From Sphingopyxis sp. HIX (lineage in GTDB: Bacteria > Pseudomonadota > Alphaproteobacteria > Sphingomonadales > Sphingomonadaceae): a DNA stretch of 64,000 nucleotides. Each line of letters starts with the position of its first letter. Position 1 is the stretch's first letter. Location of the stretch: assembly GCF_001468285.1 (NCBI RefSeq), contig NZ_LNSB01000029.1:1-64000 (forward strand). The letters are read 5' to 3'. The notes beneath the pieces were generated by a model. That model was not told where the DNA came from, searched no databases, and saw only the letters and a program-made list of their open reading frames with translations. The translations under genes and the position numbers were made by a program. Positions 7,486-15,215 of this stretch are shown in pieces.

Positions 7486-8603
7486 TCTTCATCCCCCCGC
7501 ATATCCGCCGCGCGCCGCAGCAGGTCGTCGGCCCGGCGCGGGTCGGCGGCGACGCCGATCCCCTCGCGATGGATTTGAGCCATGTCCTCCACCGCCGCCA
7601 CCGATCCCTTTTCGCCTGCCCGCTCCAAAAAACCCAGTGCGATTTTCATCGAGGCGGGATCGCCGGGTCCCGACAGCCACAGGTCGCGGCCGTGCGCCGC
7701 CAGCCCGTCGGGATCGCCGGCGAGCGCCGCGCGGCGCCAATAGGCGGAGGCGAGGCGCGCGCCCCCGTTGAGTGCATGCGCCTGGCCGGTCAGAAACAGG
7801 ATTCGCCCCGAATCGGGCCGCGCGCGCGCCGCGGCCCCGCAGCGCTCGACCGCCGCCGCGATTCCCGCGGGTTCGTCCGCCGCGCCGGGTGCGTCGAGCG
7901 CCCGAAGGGCGGCTTCGCAATCGCGCAGCGGCGCGGCGCGCAGCATCGACCAGCCATAGCCGGCCGCGACGACGAGCAGCAACGCCCCGGCGGCGGCGAG
8001 CGCCATTCTGCGCGCCGACCATTTTTGTGGCGCCCGATCGGCGGCGGCCGTCCACAAATCGGCAAGATCGTCGATCCGCTCGGCCGGGCGCAGCACGATG
8101 CGTCCCGCCTGCGCCGCCGCGGTCAGGGCCGCGCGCGTCGCCTCGTCCGCCGCGTCCAGGTTGCGCTTCGCAAAGGCGAAGACCGGCGGGGTTGCGGGCG
8201 GCGCCTGTTCGAGCGCGCGAAGGATGTGCCGGACCTTGGCCTCGAATGCGTCGATCGGCTCGATCGTGCCGCGCCCGCCCGGCGCGATGCTGCCGGTGGC
8301 GATGACCGGGGCCGCGGGCGGCGCATGGCGCGCGCCTTTGTCGGCGAGTGCGAGTGCGAGCCCGAAGGAGCGGCCCGAAAAATCGCGGCGCAGAAAACGG
8401 ATCATCACGCCGTCGAGGCGGCGGGCATCGGGCTCCCCTGCGCGCGCGTCGGCCAGCATGTCGAGCGCGTCGGGATGCTGGTGGCCGACCGCGAAGCGCT
8501 CCTGCCCGTCGAGCGTCGGCATCGGCTCGGCGCGCACGGCGGTCAGGATCGCCTCACCCAGGATCACGACGGGAAACCGGATTTCGACGACGCCGCCCGC
8601 CAT
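7482..8603 (-). CDS. Membrane S16/Lon-like protease with Sel1-like repeats
   Basis: A 373-residue protein. Residues about 1-150 resemble the proteolytic (S16) domain of Lon without the ATPase. GRSFGLALALAD places Ser79 at the catalytic serine, and the IEPIDAFEAK segment places Lys123 at the catalytic lysine. Their 44-residue separation is close to the Lon Ser679/Lys722 spacing. ATGSIAPGGRG matches the Lon TGE-x-x-x-x-G strand. A single membrane segment follows (about 199-217), then Sel1/TPR-like helical repeats to the end. It overlaps the DUF4384-like gene by 4 bp and starts 3 bp after the upstream gene. The topology puts the protease domain and the repeats on opposite sides of the inner membrane. 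The N-terminal call rests on motif alignment by eye. Confidence 0.7.
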   Translation of the reverse strand: MAGGVVEIRFPVVILGEAILTAVRAEPMPTLDGQERFAVGHQHPDALDMLADARAGEPDARRLDGVMIRFLRRDFSGRSFGLALALADKGARHAPPAAPVIATGSIAPGGRGTIEPIDAFEAKVRHILRALEQAPPATPPVFAFAKRNLDAADEATRAALTAAAQAGRIVLRPAERIDDLADLWTAAADRAPQKWSARRMALAAAGALLLVVAAGYGWSMLRAAPLRDCEAALRALDAPGAADEPAGIAAAVERCGAAARARPDSGRILFLTGQAHALNGGARLASAYWRRAALAGDPDGLAAHGRDLWLSGPGDPASMKIALGFLERAGEKGSVAAVEDMAQIHREGIGVAADPRRADDLLRRAADMRGDEE

Positions 8604-8606
8604 GAC

Positions 8607-9152
8607 CTAGACGAACCCCAGCGTGAGGCTGTGTGTCCTGAGCCGCGTCATCGGCGATTCGTCGCGGTCCCAGAAGGCGTCGACGCCGCCGTCGCGGTCG
8701 GGAAGCCCCGACAACCAGGTGACGCCGCCCGAATCCGCAATGCGGACGCCCGTCCCGGCGGGGATCAGCGCCAGCGCGTCGGGCGACAGCGCGACGCTGA
8801 CCAGCCAGTCGCCCGATCCCGGCGCGCGCACGATGCGGACCGTCACCCCGGCTTCGCCGAGCACCAGTTCGTCGGGATCGCCGTCGTCGGCCGCCATGCG
8901 TACGAAGCTGCGATCGAAGCGGCGATCGGCCCAACGCATTTCCAGTTCGGCGAGCACCGCGCGCCGCGCGCCCAGATAGGCGCGCCGCGCCGAGGGCGAG
9001 GCCCAGACGCGCGCCGCATCGTCGTCGCGCCATGGGGCGCCGCGCGCATAGTCCGCAAGCCGCGGCTCCAGCTCGGCGATTTCGGCCTCTTCGAGCGTCT
9101 CATGCTGGCGGTTCAATATCTCGGCGAGCGCCTGCGCTTCGGAAATCTTCAT
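8607..9152 (-). CDS. Unknown soluble protein, candidate partner of the adjacent regulator
   Basis: A 181-residue protein without signal peptide or membrane segment. The N-terminal 80 residues are helical and rich in Arg/Glu (EILNRQHETLEEAEIAELEP); the C-terminal half is beta-rich (VTVRIVRAPGSGDWLVSVAL). I recognise no family. It overlaps the upstream sigma-like gene by 4 bp (ATGA) and precedes the membrane protease gene by 3 bp. A regulator followed by a soluble partner and then a membrane protease resembles sigma/anti-sigma/site-protease arrangements, but that is inference only. Confidence 0.68.
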   Translation of the reverse strand: MKISEAQALAEILNRQHETLEEAEIAELEPRLADYARGAPWRDDDAARVWASPSARRAYLGARRAVLAELEMRWADRRFDRSFVRMAADDGDPDELVLGEAGVTVRIVRAPGSGDWLVSVALSPDALALIPAGTGVRIADSGGVTWLSGLPDRDGGVDAFWDRDESPMTRLRTHSLTLGFV

Positions 9153-10069
9153 CGCGCCGCCTCCAGCATCCGCGCACGCAGCTTGCCGAGCACGCAATCG
9201 CTGAGCAGCGCCTCGGCCTTTTCGCGGATATGGTGGAATTTGCGGCGGCTCATCCCGATCTTCAGGCAAAAGGCCGAGACGGTGGTGTCGCCGCGATGCA
9301 GCGACACGGCATAGATTTCGCCATGCGGTTCGGGCAGTTCGCCGCGGCATTCGTTGAGATAGGCGAGCCCGCGCTGGAAATCGGGCAGCATCTCGACATC
9401 GGCTGCGCCGACATCGAACACATCTTCGGGTTCGTAATAATCGTCGCAGAATTGCACGAAATAGGCCCTCACCGTGTCGGGCTCGCGCGGCAGATTCTTG
9501 TCGGCCGGGAAATGATCGCGGACATGGTCGGCGACGGCTTCGCAAACCGCTTTCGAATAGCGTTCGCGGGGATCGTCGCGATGATCGTCCCAGCCGTGCT
9601 CGTTACGCAGCAGAGCGAGGATCGGCTGCAGGCGCCGCCAGGTCTTGGCGCGATTCTCGACGTCGGACGAGGCGCGCAGCCGCATGCGATAGAGGCCGCT
9701 GCGCAGGCAGCCCCAGACGACCGCCGGGCCGTCGGGGCCCGTCAGCCGTTCGCCGGCTCTGACCAGTTCGTCGCGCATCGGTTCGGCATCTCCAAAAAGG
9801 CTGATCGCGGCGGCATACATCGTGCTGCGCGGGGGCGCGGCGCCGGCGCGGCGCCCTTCGTTGGCGGCAAGCGCCGCGCGGGTCCTGTCGAGCGCGCGCG
9901 CGGCCCGGTCGACGAAGCGCGTCCAAAGCGCCTCGTCCGGCTTCCCGTCGCGCCCGATCGAATCGACGACCTCGTCGACGAGTGGCGTCACTATGCCGAG
10001 GATCGATCGGCTCGAAATGGTCCAGTTGGACTCGAGCCAATAGCGATCGTCCGGTCCGAGCTGCCCCAT
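9149..10069 (-). CDS. Putative transcription regulator with C-terminal HTH (sigma-like)
   Basis: A 306-residue soluble protein, first gene of the seven-gene operon. The C-terminal 60 residues look like a helix-turn-helix of the sigma-region-4 kind: VSLHRGDTTVSAFCLKIG, then MSRRKFHHIREKAEALL. The N-terminal 200 residues are helical, with many Arg/Asp pairs and no family I can name. The ATG at 10069 follows an unremarkable leader; the intergenic region of 335 bp upstream should hold the operon promoter. It could also be a plain HTH regulator or a helical adaptor, so the role is tentative. Confidence 0.62.
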   Translation of the reverse strand: MGQLGPDDRYWLESNWTISSRSILGIVTPLVDEVVDSIGRDGKPDEALWTRFVDRAARALDRTRAALAANEGRRAGAAPPRSTMYAAAISLFGDAEPMRDELVRAGERLTGPDGPAVVWGCLRSGLYRMRLRASSDVENRAKTWRRLQPILALLRNEHGWDDHRDDPRERYSKAVCEAVADHVRDHFPADKNLPREPDTVRAYFVQFCDDYYEPEDVFDVGAADVEMLPDFQRGLAYLNECRGELPEPHGEIYAVSLHRGDTTVSAFCLKIGMSRRKFHHIREKAEALLSDCVLGKLRARMLEAAR

Positions 10070-10363
10070 GCTATTCCCCCGATTGCGTCGAATAGCTATC
10101 GAGGCACCCTTTCGATCTCAACGAAAAATTTCTCATATTATCCGGCGTGTGCAGGTTCCGCTATTTACAGCGCGGAGCGCCCACACTGGTGTCGACCGTC
10201 AAAACCTGTTTCCTGTGGGCTGAATTGGTCGCCGGCATACCGATATCGGTGCTTCCGGTGGGAGGCGGTCCATTGGCGGCCCCGACATCCGTCGCGCCAT
10301 CTTCATACGGCGTCTTTAGGATGTCTTTTGCGAATGTTGAGCCGGATGGGCCACCGAAACAAA
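10070..10363. other. Long intergenic region upstream of the seven-gene operon
   Basis: About 290 bp with no coding sequence I can support. It must contain the promoter of the minus-strand operon starting at 10069. An AT-rich patch at about 10128-10145 on either strand could be its -10 region, but I cannot fix one. The 13-mer TTCATACGGCGTC at 10302-10314 also occurs at 3807-3819, in front of the OmpA-like gene of the same cluster. Confidence 0.5.
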
Positions 10364-10395
10364 GACAGCCCCCGGCCGCGAGGCCGGAGGCTGTC
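10364..10395 (-). terminator. Terminator of the repeat-protein gene
   Basis: A long inverted repeat: GACAGCC plus a GGCCGG-type inner stem around a short GCG loop. On the minus strand it is followed by TTTGTTT. It lies 9 bases past the stop codon of the minus-strand gene 10405-10752 and separates it from the downstream operon. Confidence 0.88.
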
Positions 10396-10404
10396 CCGAA
10401 CCGG

Positions 10405-10752
10405 TCAATATTTGGGAGCGCCGATCGAGGCCTGCGTCGCCGAGGCGATGGCACCCTTGCCGGTGGCGACCGCGACCTGAACGTTGCTCTTGGCGTCAAT
10501 GTCGACATTGCCGCCGATGCGGGTATCCTCGAAGATCGTCGCCTGATCGGCGCGCGCCCGAGCCCCGTCGCCGGTGGCGACCGCGACCTGAACATTGCTC
10601 TTGGCCTTGATGTTGACGTTGCCGGCGATGTCGGTCGACGCCTGGCGCGACTGACCCGAGGCGGCGGCCGCCTGAGCGTGGGCGGGAGCCGCGAAGGCGA
10701 CCGAAGCGGCGACGAGGGCGAGGGCGGCGGTTGCGTTGCGAATGATGGTCAT
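10405..10752 (-). CDS. Secreted protein with two 33-residue beta repeats
   Basis: A 115-residue protein: a signal peptide (residues 1-27, AHAQA), then two near-identical 33-residue repeats at about 41-73 and 78-110. Each has the core GNVxIxAKSNVQVAVATGxG, then alternating Ala and a terminal QAxI. Regular Asn, Gln and Gly positions and alternating hydrophobic residues recall curli-type or beta-solenoid repeats, but the spacing is not the curlin consensus. The start at 10752 has GGAGAG upstream. It is monocistronic, ended by the hairpin at 10364-10395, and lies between the seven-gene operon and the divergent caspase gene. The related protein at 6432-6947 has the same pattern. Function inferred, not known. 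Confidence 0.78.
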   Translation of the reverse strand: MTIIRNATAALALVAASVAFAAPAHAQAAAASGQSRQASTDIAGNVNIKAKSNVQVAVATGDGARARADQATIFEDTRIGGNVDIDAKSNVQVAVATGKGAIASATQASIGAPKY

Positions 10753-11034
10753 GATGTCTCTCCGGTGGGAGGCGGGATGCCTCTGTCCTGTCATCGGGTG
10801 GGCGGCGCAGGGGGTGTGCGCAAAGTGCGAAAATTTTTTCGCGCGCACCGCCCGGCGGGTATCCGGAGCGCGGCTGGATACGGCGCCCGTGCGCCGTGCG
10901 AGCTCCGCTATGCCATTCGAAACGGTGTATAATCGGAACGATCGCGATTGCGGAGAAGCGCCGCGCGCCATATAGGATTCGCGGGGTCACGAAAACTTGT
11001 CGACGGGTATCCGGTTCAAGGGGGATTCCGGCAG

Positions 11035-12276
11035 ATGCTCAGCCGCCTGCGCGTCATTATTTTGTTTTTTCTTGCGGTGCCCGCCGCGATTCTCGCCCTG
11101 TCCGCGACGCCCGCGGCCGCGCAGCCGAAGAATGTCGCCCTGATCATCGCCAATTCGCGCTACGAGCAGGCGACCGCGCTCAGCAATCCGCCCGCCGATG
11201 CCAATCTGATCAAAAATGCCCTCACCGCGGTCGGCTTCAGCAACGTCGCGGTGGTGCAGGATGCGACGCGCGCGCAGATGGAAGGCGCGCTGCGCAACTT
11301 CAGCCTGCTCGCCGACCAGGCCGATGTCGCGCTGATCTACTACGCCGGTCACGGCATGGAACTGAACAACACCAACTATCTGATCCCGGTCGATGCCCGG
11401 CTCGCGCGCGACCGCGATGCCGAGATGGAAGCGGTCAAGCTCGACACGCTGATGCAGATGGTCGAGAATACGCGGCGGCTGCGCATCGTGATTCTCGACG
11501 CGTGCCGCAACAATCCCTTCGATGCCAAGATGGTCCGATCGCTGGGCGGCACCCGCGCCGTGTCGCGCGGACTGGCGGCGGTCGAGCCGGTCGGCGAAAG
11601 CCTGGTCGTCTATGCCGCAAAGGCGGGAAAGACCGCGGCCGACGGCACGTCGGGCAACAGCCCCTTCGCCCGCGCGCTGGCGCGCCGCCTGATCGAGCCG
11701 GGGCTCGAGATCAGCTTCGTCTTCCGCAAGGTGCGCGACGATGTGCTGCAGGAAACCTCGGGCGAGCAGGAGCCTTTCCAATATGGCTCGCTGTCGGGTC
11801 AGGAATTTTATTTCGTCCCGCCGAAACCGGGCTCGGCGCCCGCGGCGCGGGTCGTGGATATGGAGACCGAAGCCTGGGACCTGTGCAAGACCGGCGCGAC
11901 GCGCGGACCCTGCGACTCCTATATCAGCCGCTATGCCGGCGGGCGGTTCGAGGAACTGGCGCGCGCGCGCCTGTCCGATTTCGGCGCCCCCGCAGCCGCG
12001 CCGGGCCTTTTTGCCCAGGCCGAGGCCGTCGCCGAGCTGGGCATCCATGTTCGTGGCGCGGGAGGCGACGGGATTGCGGTCGACGCCGTCGATCCGCGCG
12101 GGATCGCATCGGGGCAATTGTTCCCGGGCGACATCATCATGAGCATCAACAGCGCGAGCCCGGATCGTTCCGTGGCGCCCGCCTCGCAGCTTTCGGGCGC
12201 GATGGGCGCGCAGGGTCGCATCAAGCTTTTGGTCAAGCGGGGGCCGTCGACGTCGATCGTCATCTTGCGCAAATAG
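11035..12276 (+). CDS. Exported caspase-family (C14) protease with PDZ-like domain
   Basis: A 413-residue protein. The signal peptide (about residues 1-29, ATPAAAQ) sends it to the periplasm or surface. Residues about 32-265 form a caspase/metacaspase p20-like domain with His106 in YYAGHGMEL and Cys157 in ILDACRNNPF, so the catalytic dyad is intact. Residues about 335-410 form a PDZ-like domain (GIAVDAVDPRGIASGQLFPGDIIMSIN), which usually binds C-terminal peptides of partners. The ATG at 11035 has GGGGGA upstream; the frame extends 5' but without a signal. The CsgG-like gene follows 14 bp later. A periplasmic caspase-PDZ beside CsgG-like, OmpA and DUF4384 genes suggests a role in surface-protein maturation or quality control. 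Confidence 0.88.
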   Translation: MLSRLRVIILFFLAVPAAILALSATPAAAQPKNVALIIANSRYEQATALSNPPADANLIKNALTAVGFSNVAVVQDATRAQMEGALRNFSLLADQADVALIYYAGHGMELNNTNYLIPVDARLARDRDAEMEAVKLDTLMQMVENTRRLRIVILDACRNNPFDAKMVRSLGGTRAVSRGLAAVEPVGESLVVYAAKAGKTAADGTSGNSPFARALARRLIEPGLEISFVFRKVRDDVLQETSGEQEPFQYGSLSGQEFYFVPPKPGSAPAARVVDMETEAWDLCKTGATRGPCDSYISRYAGGRFEELARARLSDFGAPAAAPGLFAQAEAVAELGIHVRGAGGDGIAVDAVDPRGIASGQLFPGDIIMSINSASPDRSVAPASQLSGAMGAQGRIKLLVKRGPSTSIVILRK

Positions 12277-12290
12277 GGGGAGAAGTTCGA

Positions 12291-13379
12291 GTGGCGGTGA
12301 TGCGAGGAGTCGCGATGGGGCTGGGGCTGGTCGCGGCATGCGGTGCGGCGGTGCCCGCGCTTGCCCAGAAGACGGCGACCTATGAAGCGCGCTTCGAGCC
12401 CAAGTTCGGAGGCATTTCCGACCAGGAATCGATCGCCGTGCTGAATTTCAACGGCAAGGACGGCGATATCTTCGCCTCGACGCTGGCGGGCGTGCTGCAG
12501 TCGGCGCAGCTCGACGGCCGCAGCCTCTTCGTCGTCAAGACGCTCGACAGCATGAACTACCGGTCGGGGACCGACATTTCGCGCGCCGAAGTGGCGCAGG
12601 CGATCCGCCAGGGCGAAAAACTGGGGGTGAAGATCGTGTTCACCGGCACGGTCAGCGCGGCATCGATCACCACCACCAACTTCAACCGCGAGGAGACCGT
12701 CTGCGCCGAAAGCAGCGGTTTCCTGAAATGCAAACGGCAGACGACGCGCAAGATCCCCTGCTCCAAGGTGGTCGGCCAATATACGGTGACCCCGCGCGCG
12801 ATGCGGGTCAGCAACGGCCAGGTCGTCTATTCGCAGACCGCATCGGCGCAGGGCGAATATACGATTTGCGAAGGCCAGCTACAGAGCAACGCCAGCCTGG
12901 GCGACGTGTTCGGCGGCCTTTTCGGCGGCAAGAAGAAGGATGGCGAGATGAAGCCCGAAATCTCGTCGCCCGACGGATTGCTGGGCGCGCTGCGCGCCGA
13001 GGCGGCGGAGAAGATCCGCCTCGATATCGCCCCTTACAACCGGTCGGTGACGGTGACCTTCATGGACAAGGTCGGGAAATTCTCGAAGGCCGAGAACGAA
13101 CAATTCGCCGGCGCGCTCGCCTTTGCCGGCGCCGGCCGGCTCGATCGAACCTGCGCCCTGTTCGAGACGCTCTACGCCCAGCCGCACAACCAGAACAATA
13201 TCTCGGTGCTCTACAATATGGGGGCGTGCCAGGAAGTGTTGCTGCCCGAAGAGCCGGGCGCGGCGCTCGCCTATTACGCCAAGGCGGACCAGCTGCTGAC
13301 CAAGCCCAACAAGCTGATCTCCGACGCCTTTTTGAGGACCAAGGCCGCGGTCGGCCGCGATCGCTCGCTCGCACCCTGA
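12291..13379 (+). CDS. CsgG-like exported protein with C-terminal TPR-like region
   Basis: A 362-residue protein starting at a GTG preceded by GGGGGAG; an ATG three codons in is the alternative. The signal peptide ends near ALAQ. Residues about 40-230 resemble the CsgG/LpoB-like fold: IAVLNFNGKDG at the first strand, SLFVVKTLD, and GVKIVFTGTVSAASI. There is a Cys-containing insert (ETVCAES, LKCKRQ, KIPCSK, TICEGQ) with four Cys that may form disulfides. The C-terminal 100 residues are TPR-like (LYNMGACQEV, AALAYYAKADQLL). It is transcribed with the caspase gene and ends before the hairpin at 13471. Being the second CsgG-like protein of the cluster, it may pair with the one at 4515-5957. Confidence 0.75.
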   Translation: MAVMRGVAMGLGLVAACGAAVPALAQKTATYEARFEPKFGGISDQESIAVLNFNGKDGDIFASTLAGVLQSAQLDGRSLFVVKTLDSMNYRSGTDISRAEVAQAIRQGEKLGVKIVFTGTVSAASITTTNFNREETVCAESSGFLKCKRQTTRKIPCSKVVGQYTVTPRAMRVSNGQVVYSQTASAQGEYTICEGQLQSNASLGDVFGGLFGGKKKDGEMKPEISSPDGLLGALRAEAAEKIRLDIAPYNRSVTVTFMDKVGKFSKAENEQFAGALAFAGAGRLDRTCALFETLYAQPHNQNNISVLYNMGACQEVLLPEEPGAALAYYAKADQLLTKPNKLISDAFLRTKAAVGRDRSLAP

Positions 13380-13470
13380 TCTGGCGCCATATGGTGCGCC
13401 CATGGCGTCCGGCTCACTTCGTCTTTTTGAGGGCCGAGCTGACCAGCGGGAGAGGGGCGGGCGTGCGCAA

Positions 13471-13500
13471 GGTGCCGAGCGGGGATCGGCACCCTTTCTT
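13471..13500 (+). terminator. Terminator of the caspase/CsgG-like operon
   Basis: An 8-bp perfect stem GGTGCCGA / TCGGCACC with a 7-nt loop, followed by CTTTCTTT. It lies 91 bases past the plus-strand stop codon and about 30 bases from the stop of the converging DUF6445-like gene. Confidence 0.75.
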
Positions 13501-13533
13501 TCGGCATTCGGACCGTGCTGAATCGCCTCCGGC

Positions 13534-14211
13534 CTAGGCCCCGACCGACAAGAATGCCGTTACCGTCAGCCGCCCGTCGCGCGGGTTCGCGGGCAATGCC
13601 GCACCGGGCGAAATGGCGCCGCTGTGGAGGTTGCTGCTGCGATAGAGCAGGGCGCGGTTGAAGCGCGCCTCGGCCACATGAATGCACTCGAACTGCACGG
13701 TATCGCCCGCGACATAGCCCGGCGCGGGCGGCCCGGCGTAGCGCAGCTCGGTGTCGAGCTGGCGGAAATAGAGGTCGCGGCGCGCCTCGTCGACGGTCTC
13801 GAACCCCGTCGACCGGTGACGGAAGAAGGCGGTGCCGTCATGGTCTGCCGACAGATAATGGACCAGCGCGATGCGGTCGGGGGTGAAGGCGTCGACATGC
13901 GGCAGCCGCTGCGGCATCGATAGCGCCTCCGCGGGGGTGCAGACGATCGAAAAGCTCGCGTCGATCACCTCGACCGGTCCGCTGCGCCCGAAAGCCTGCG
14001 CCACGGCCGCGGCGATCGCCGGCAGCCGCGCCGCGAAATAGCCCTCGGGCAGCGCGGCGCGGACGCCCGGATAATGGTGGAGCGCGGCCTCGAACGCCGC
14101 CGCCGCGGCGAAATCGCGCAGCGCGCCGGGGTCGGGCGCAAAATCGTCGAGCATGCAAAGCGGCTGCGCCTCGTCGCCGATCGCCGCGATGCGGGGAGGC
14201 GCCGTCGCCAT
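13534..14211 (-). CDS. DUF6445-like protein (possible 2-oxoglutarate/Fe oxygenase fold)
   Basis: A 225-residue soluble protein. I associate it with the DUF6445 group often seen in sphingomonads beside sugar or aromatic uptake genes. PHVDAF (about residue 102) gives an H-x-D pair and NLHSGAI (about 195) a later His, as in double-stranded beta-helix iron oxygenases; the fold and activity are inference. Its ATG overlaps the stop of the LysR gene (TGATG), so the two are translationally coupled. It ends about 30 bp from the terminator at 13471-13500. Confidence 0.6.
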   Translation of the reverse strand: MATAPPRIAAIGDEAQPLCMLDDFAPDPGALRDFAAAAAFEAALHHYPGVRAALPEGYFAARLPAIAAAVAQAFGRSGPVEVIDASFSIVCTPAEALSMPQRLPHVDAFTPDRIALVHYLSADHDGTAFFRHRSTGFETVDEARRDLYFRQLDTELRYAGPPAPGYVAGDTVQFECIHVAEARFNRALLYRSSNLHSGAISPGAALPANPRDGRLTVTAFLSVGA

Positions 14212-15110
14212 CAGTGCGTCAGCCGTTCGGCGAGGAAGTCGACGAAGACGCGCACGCGCGCCGGCGTGTTCGCTCCGCCCGCAAAGACCGCATGCACCGC
14301 CTCGACATCGCCGGGATTATAGTCCTCGAGGATCGGCACCAGCGCGCCGCGCGCCATTTCCTCGGCGACGCTGAAGGTGCCGACGCGCGCGATGCCGACG
14401 CCCATGGCGGCGAGCTGCCCCAGCGTCTCGCCATTATTCGCCTCGATATTGCCCTGCACCGCCAGCGCATAGTCGCGCGCGCCGTCGCGGAACGGCCACA
14501 CCGGTTCGGCGCGGCGAAAGTTGAAGTTCAGGCAATTATGCGCGTGCAGATCCTCGGGCACGCGCGGCGTGCCATGGCGTTCGAGATAGGCGGGGGCGGC
14601 GACGATGATGCGGCGGTTCTCGCCCAGCTTGCGCGCGGTGAGCGGACTGTCGGCGAGCGGGCCGAAGCGGATCGCGACATCGGCCTGTCCGCCCGCGACA
14701 TCGACGATCCGGTCGGCAAGGCTGATGTCGACCAGGATATGCGGATAGAGCGCGACGAAGTCGCCGATCAGCGGCACGACGGCCAGCCGTCCGTGCGCTT
14801 GAGAGGCGCTGACGCGCAGGCGTCCGCGCGGCGCGCCTTGGTCGGCGATCGCCTGTTCGGCATCGCGGAGGTCGGACAGGATGCGCCGCGCCGCGCGCAG
14901 ATAGGCTTCGCCCTCGGCGGTCAGCGTTAGCGCGCGCGTCGACCGCAGCAGCAGCCGCACCCCGAGCCGCGCCTCGATCGCCGACACCGCGCGGCTGATC
15001 GCCGAGGGCGAAAGGCCGAGCAGGCGCGCGGCAGCCGAAAAGCTGCCCTGTTCGATGGCGGTGGCAAAGATTTCCATCTCGCCGGTGCGGTTGGCGCGGC
15101 TTCGGTCCAT
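14211..15110 (-). CDS. LysR-family transcription regulator
   Basis: A 299-residue protein with an N-terminal winged HTH (FATAIEQGSFSAAARLLGLSPSAISRAVSAIEARLG, about residues 14-49) and a C-terminal substrate-binding domain typical of LysR regulators. I use the ATG at 15110; a TTG 36 bp upstream is the alternative. No ribosome-binding site is evident at either start. It is divergent from an MFS transporter gene across 105 bp that contains an inverted repeat, and coupled to the DUF6445-like gene. It likely controls the transporter, its own gene or both. Confidence 0.92.
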   Translation of the reverse strand: MDRSRANRTGEMEIFATAIEQGSFSAAARLLGLSPSAISRAVSAIEARLGVRLLLRSTRALTLTAEGEAYLRAARRILSDLRDAEQAIADQGAPRGRLRVSASQAHGRLAVVPLIGDFVALYPHILVDISLADRIVDVAGGQADVAIRFGPLADSPLTARKLGENRRIIVAAPAYLERHGTPRVPEDLHAHNCLNFNFRRAEPVWPFRDGARDYALAVQGNIEANNGETLGQLAAMGVGIARVGTFSVAEEMARGALVPILEDYNPGDVEAVHAVFAGGANTPARVRVFVDFLAERLTH

Positions 15111-15122
15111 CTTTGCGTTAGA

Positions 15123-15183
15123 CGCACAAATCTTTGGCGCGATCAAGCTCTAAACAGCGAGCGCCAGCGGCTCCATTTGTGCG
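15123..15183. promoter_or_regulatory. Inverted repeat between the LysR and MFS genes
   Basis: CGCACAAAT at 15123-15131 and its reverse complement ATTTGTGCG at 15175-15183 form a perfect 9-bp inverted pair. Similarity extends several bases outward on both sides. The arms flank the divergent promoter region and are good candidates for LysR binding half-sites. Confidence 0.6.
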
Positions 15184-15215
15184 CCTTGCGTCAAACAAGG
15201 GCAGGACACAGGGTC

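Noticed and set aside
8607..9545. Longer 312-codon reading of the gene that I start at 9152
   Set aside because: The upstream 131 codons overlap the regulator gene in another frame and look like a shadow; the ATG at 9152 makes the usual 4-bp ATGA overlap.
10896..12290. 5' part of the plus-strand frame that ends with the CsgG-like gene at 13379
   Set aside because: It covers the caspase gene in another frame. The GTG at 12291 with GGGGGAG before it and a signal peptide is the real start.
13382..13400. GGCGCCATATGGTGCGCC near-palindrome after the CsgG-like gene
   Set aside because: Imperfect and without a T-tract; the hairpin at 13471 is the better terminator, and no regulatory role can be argued.
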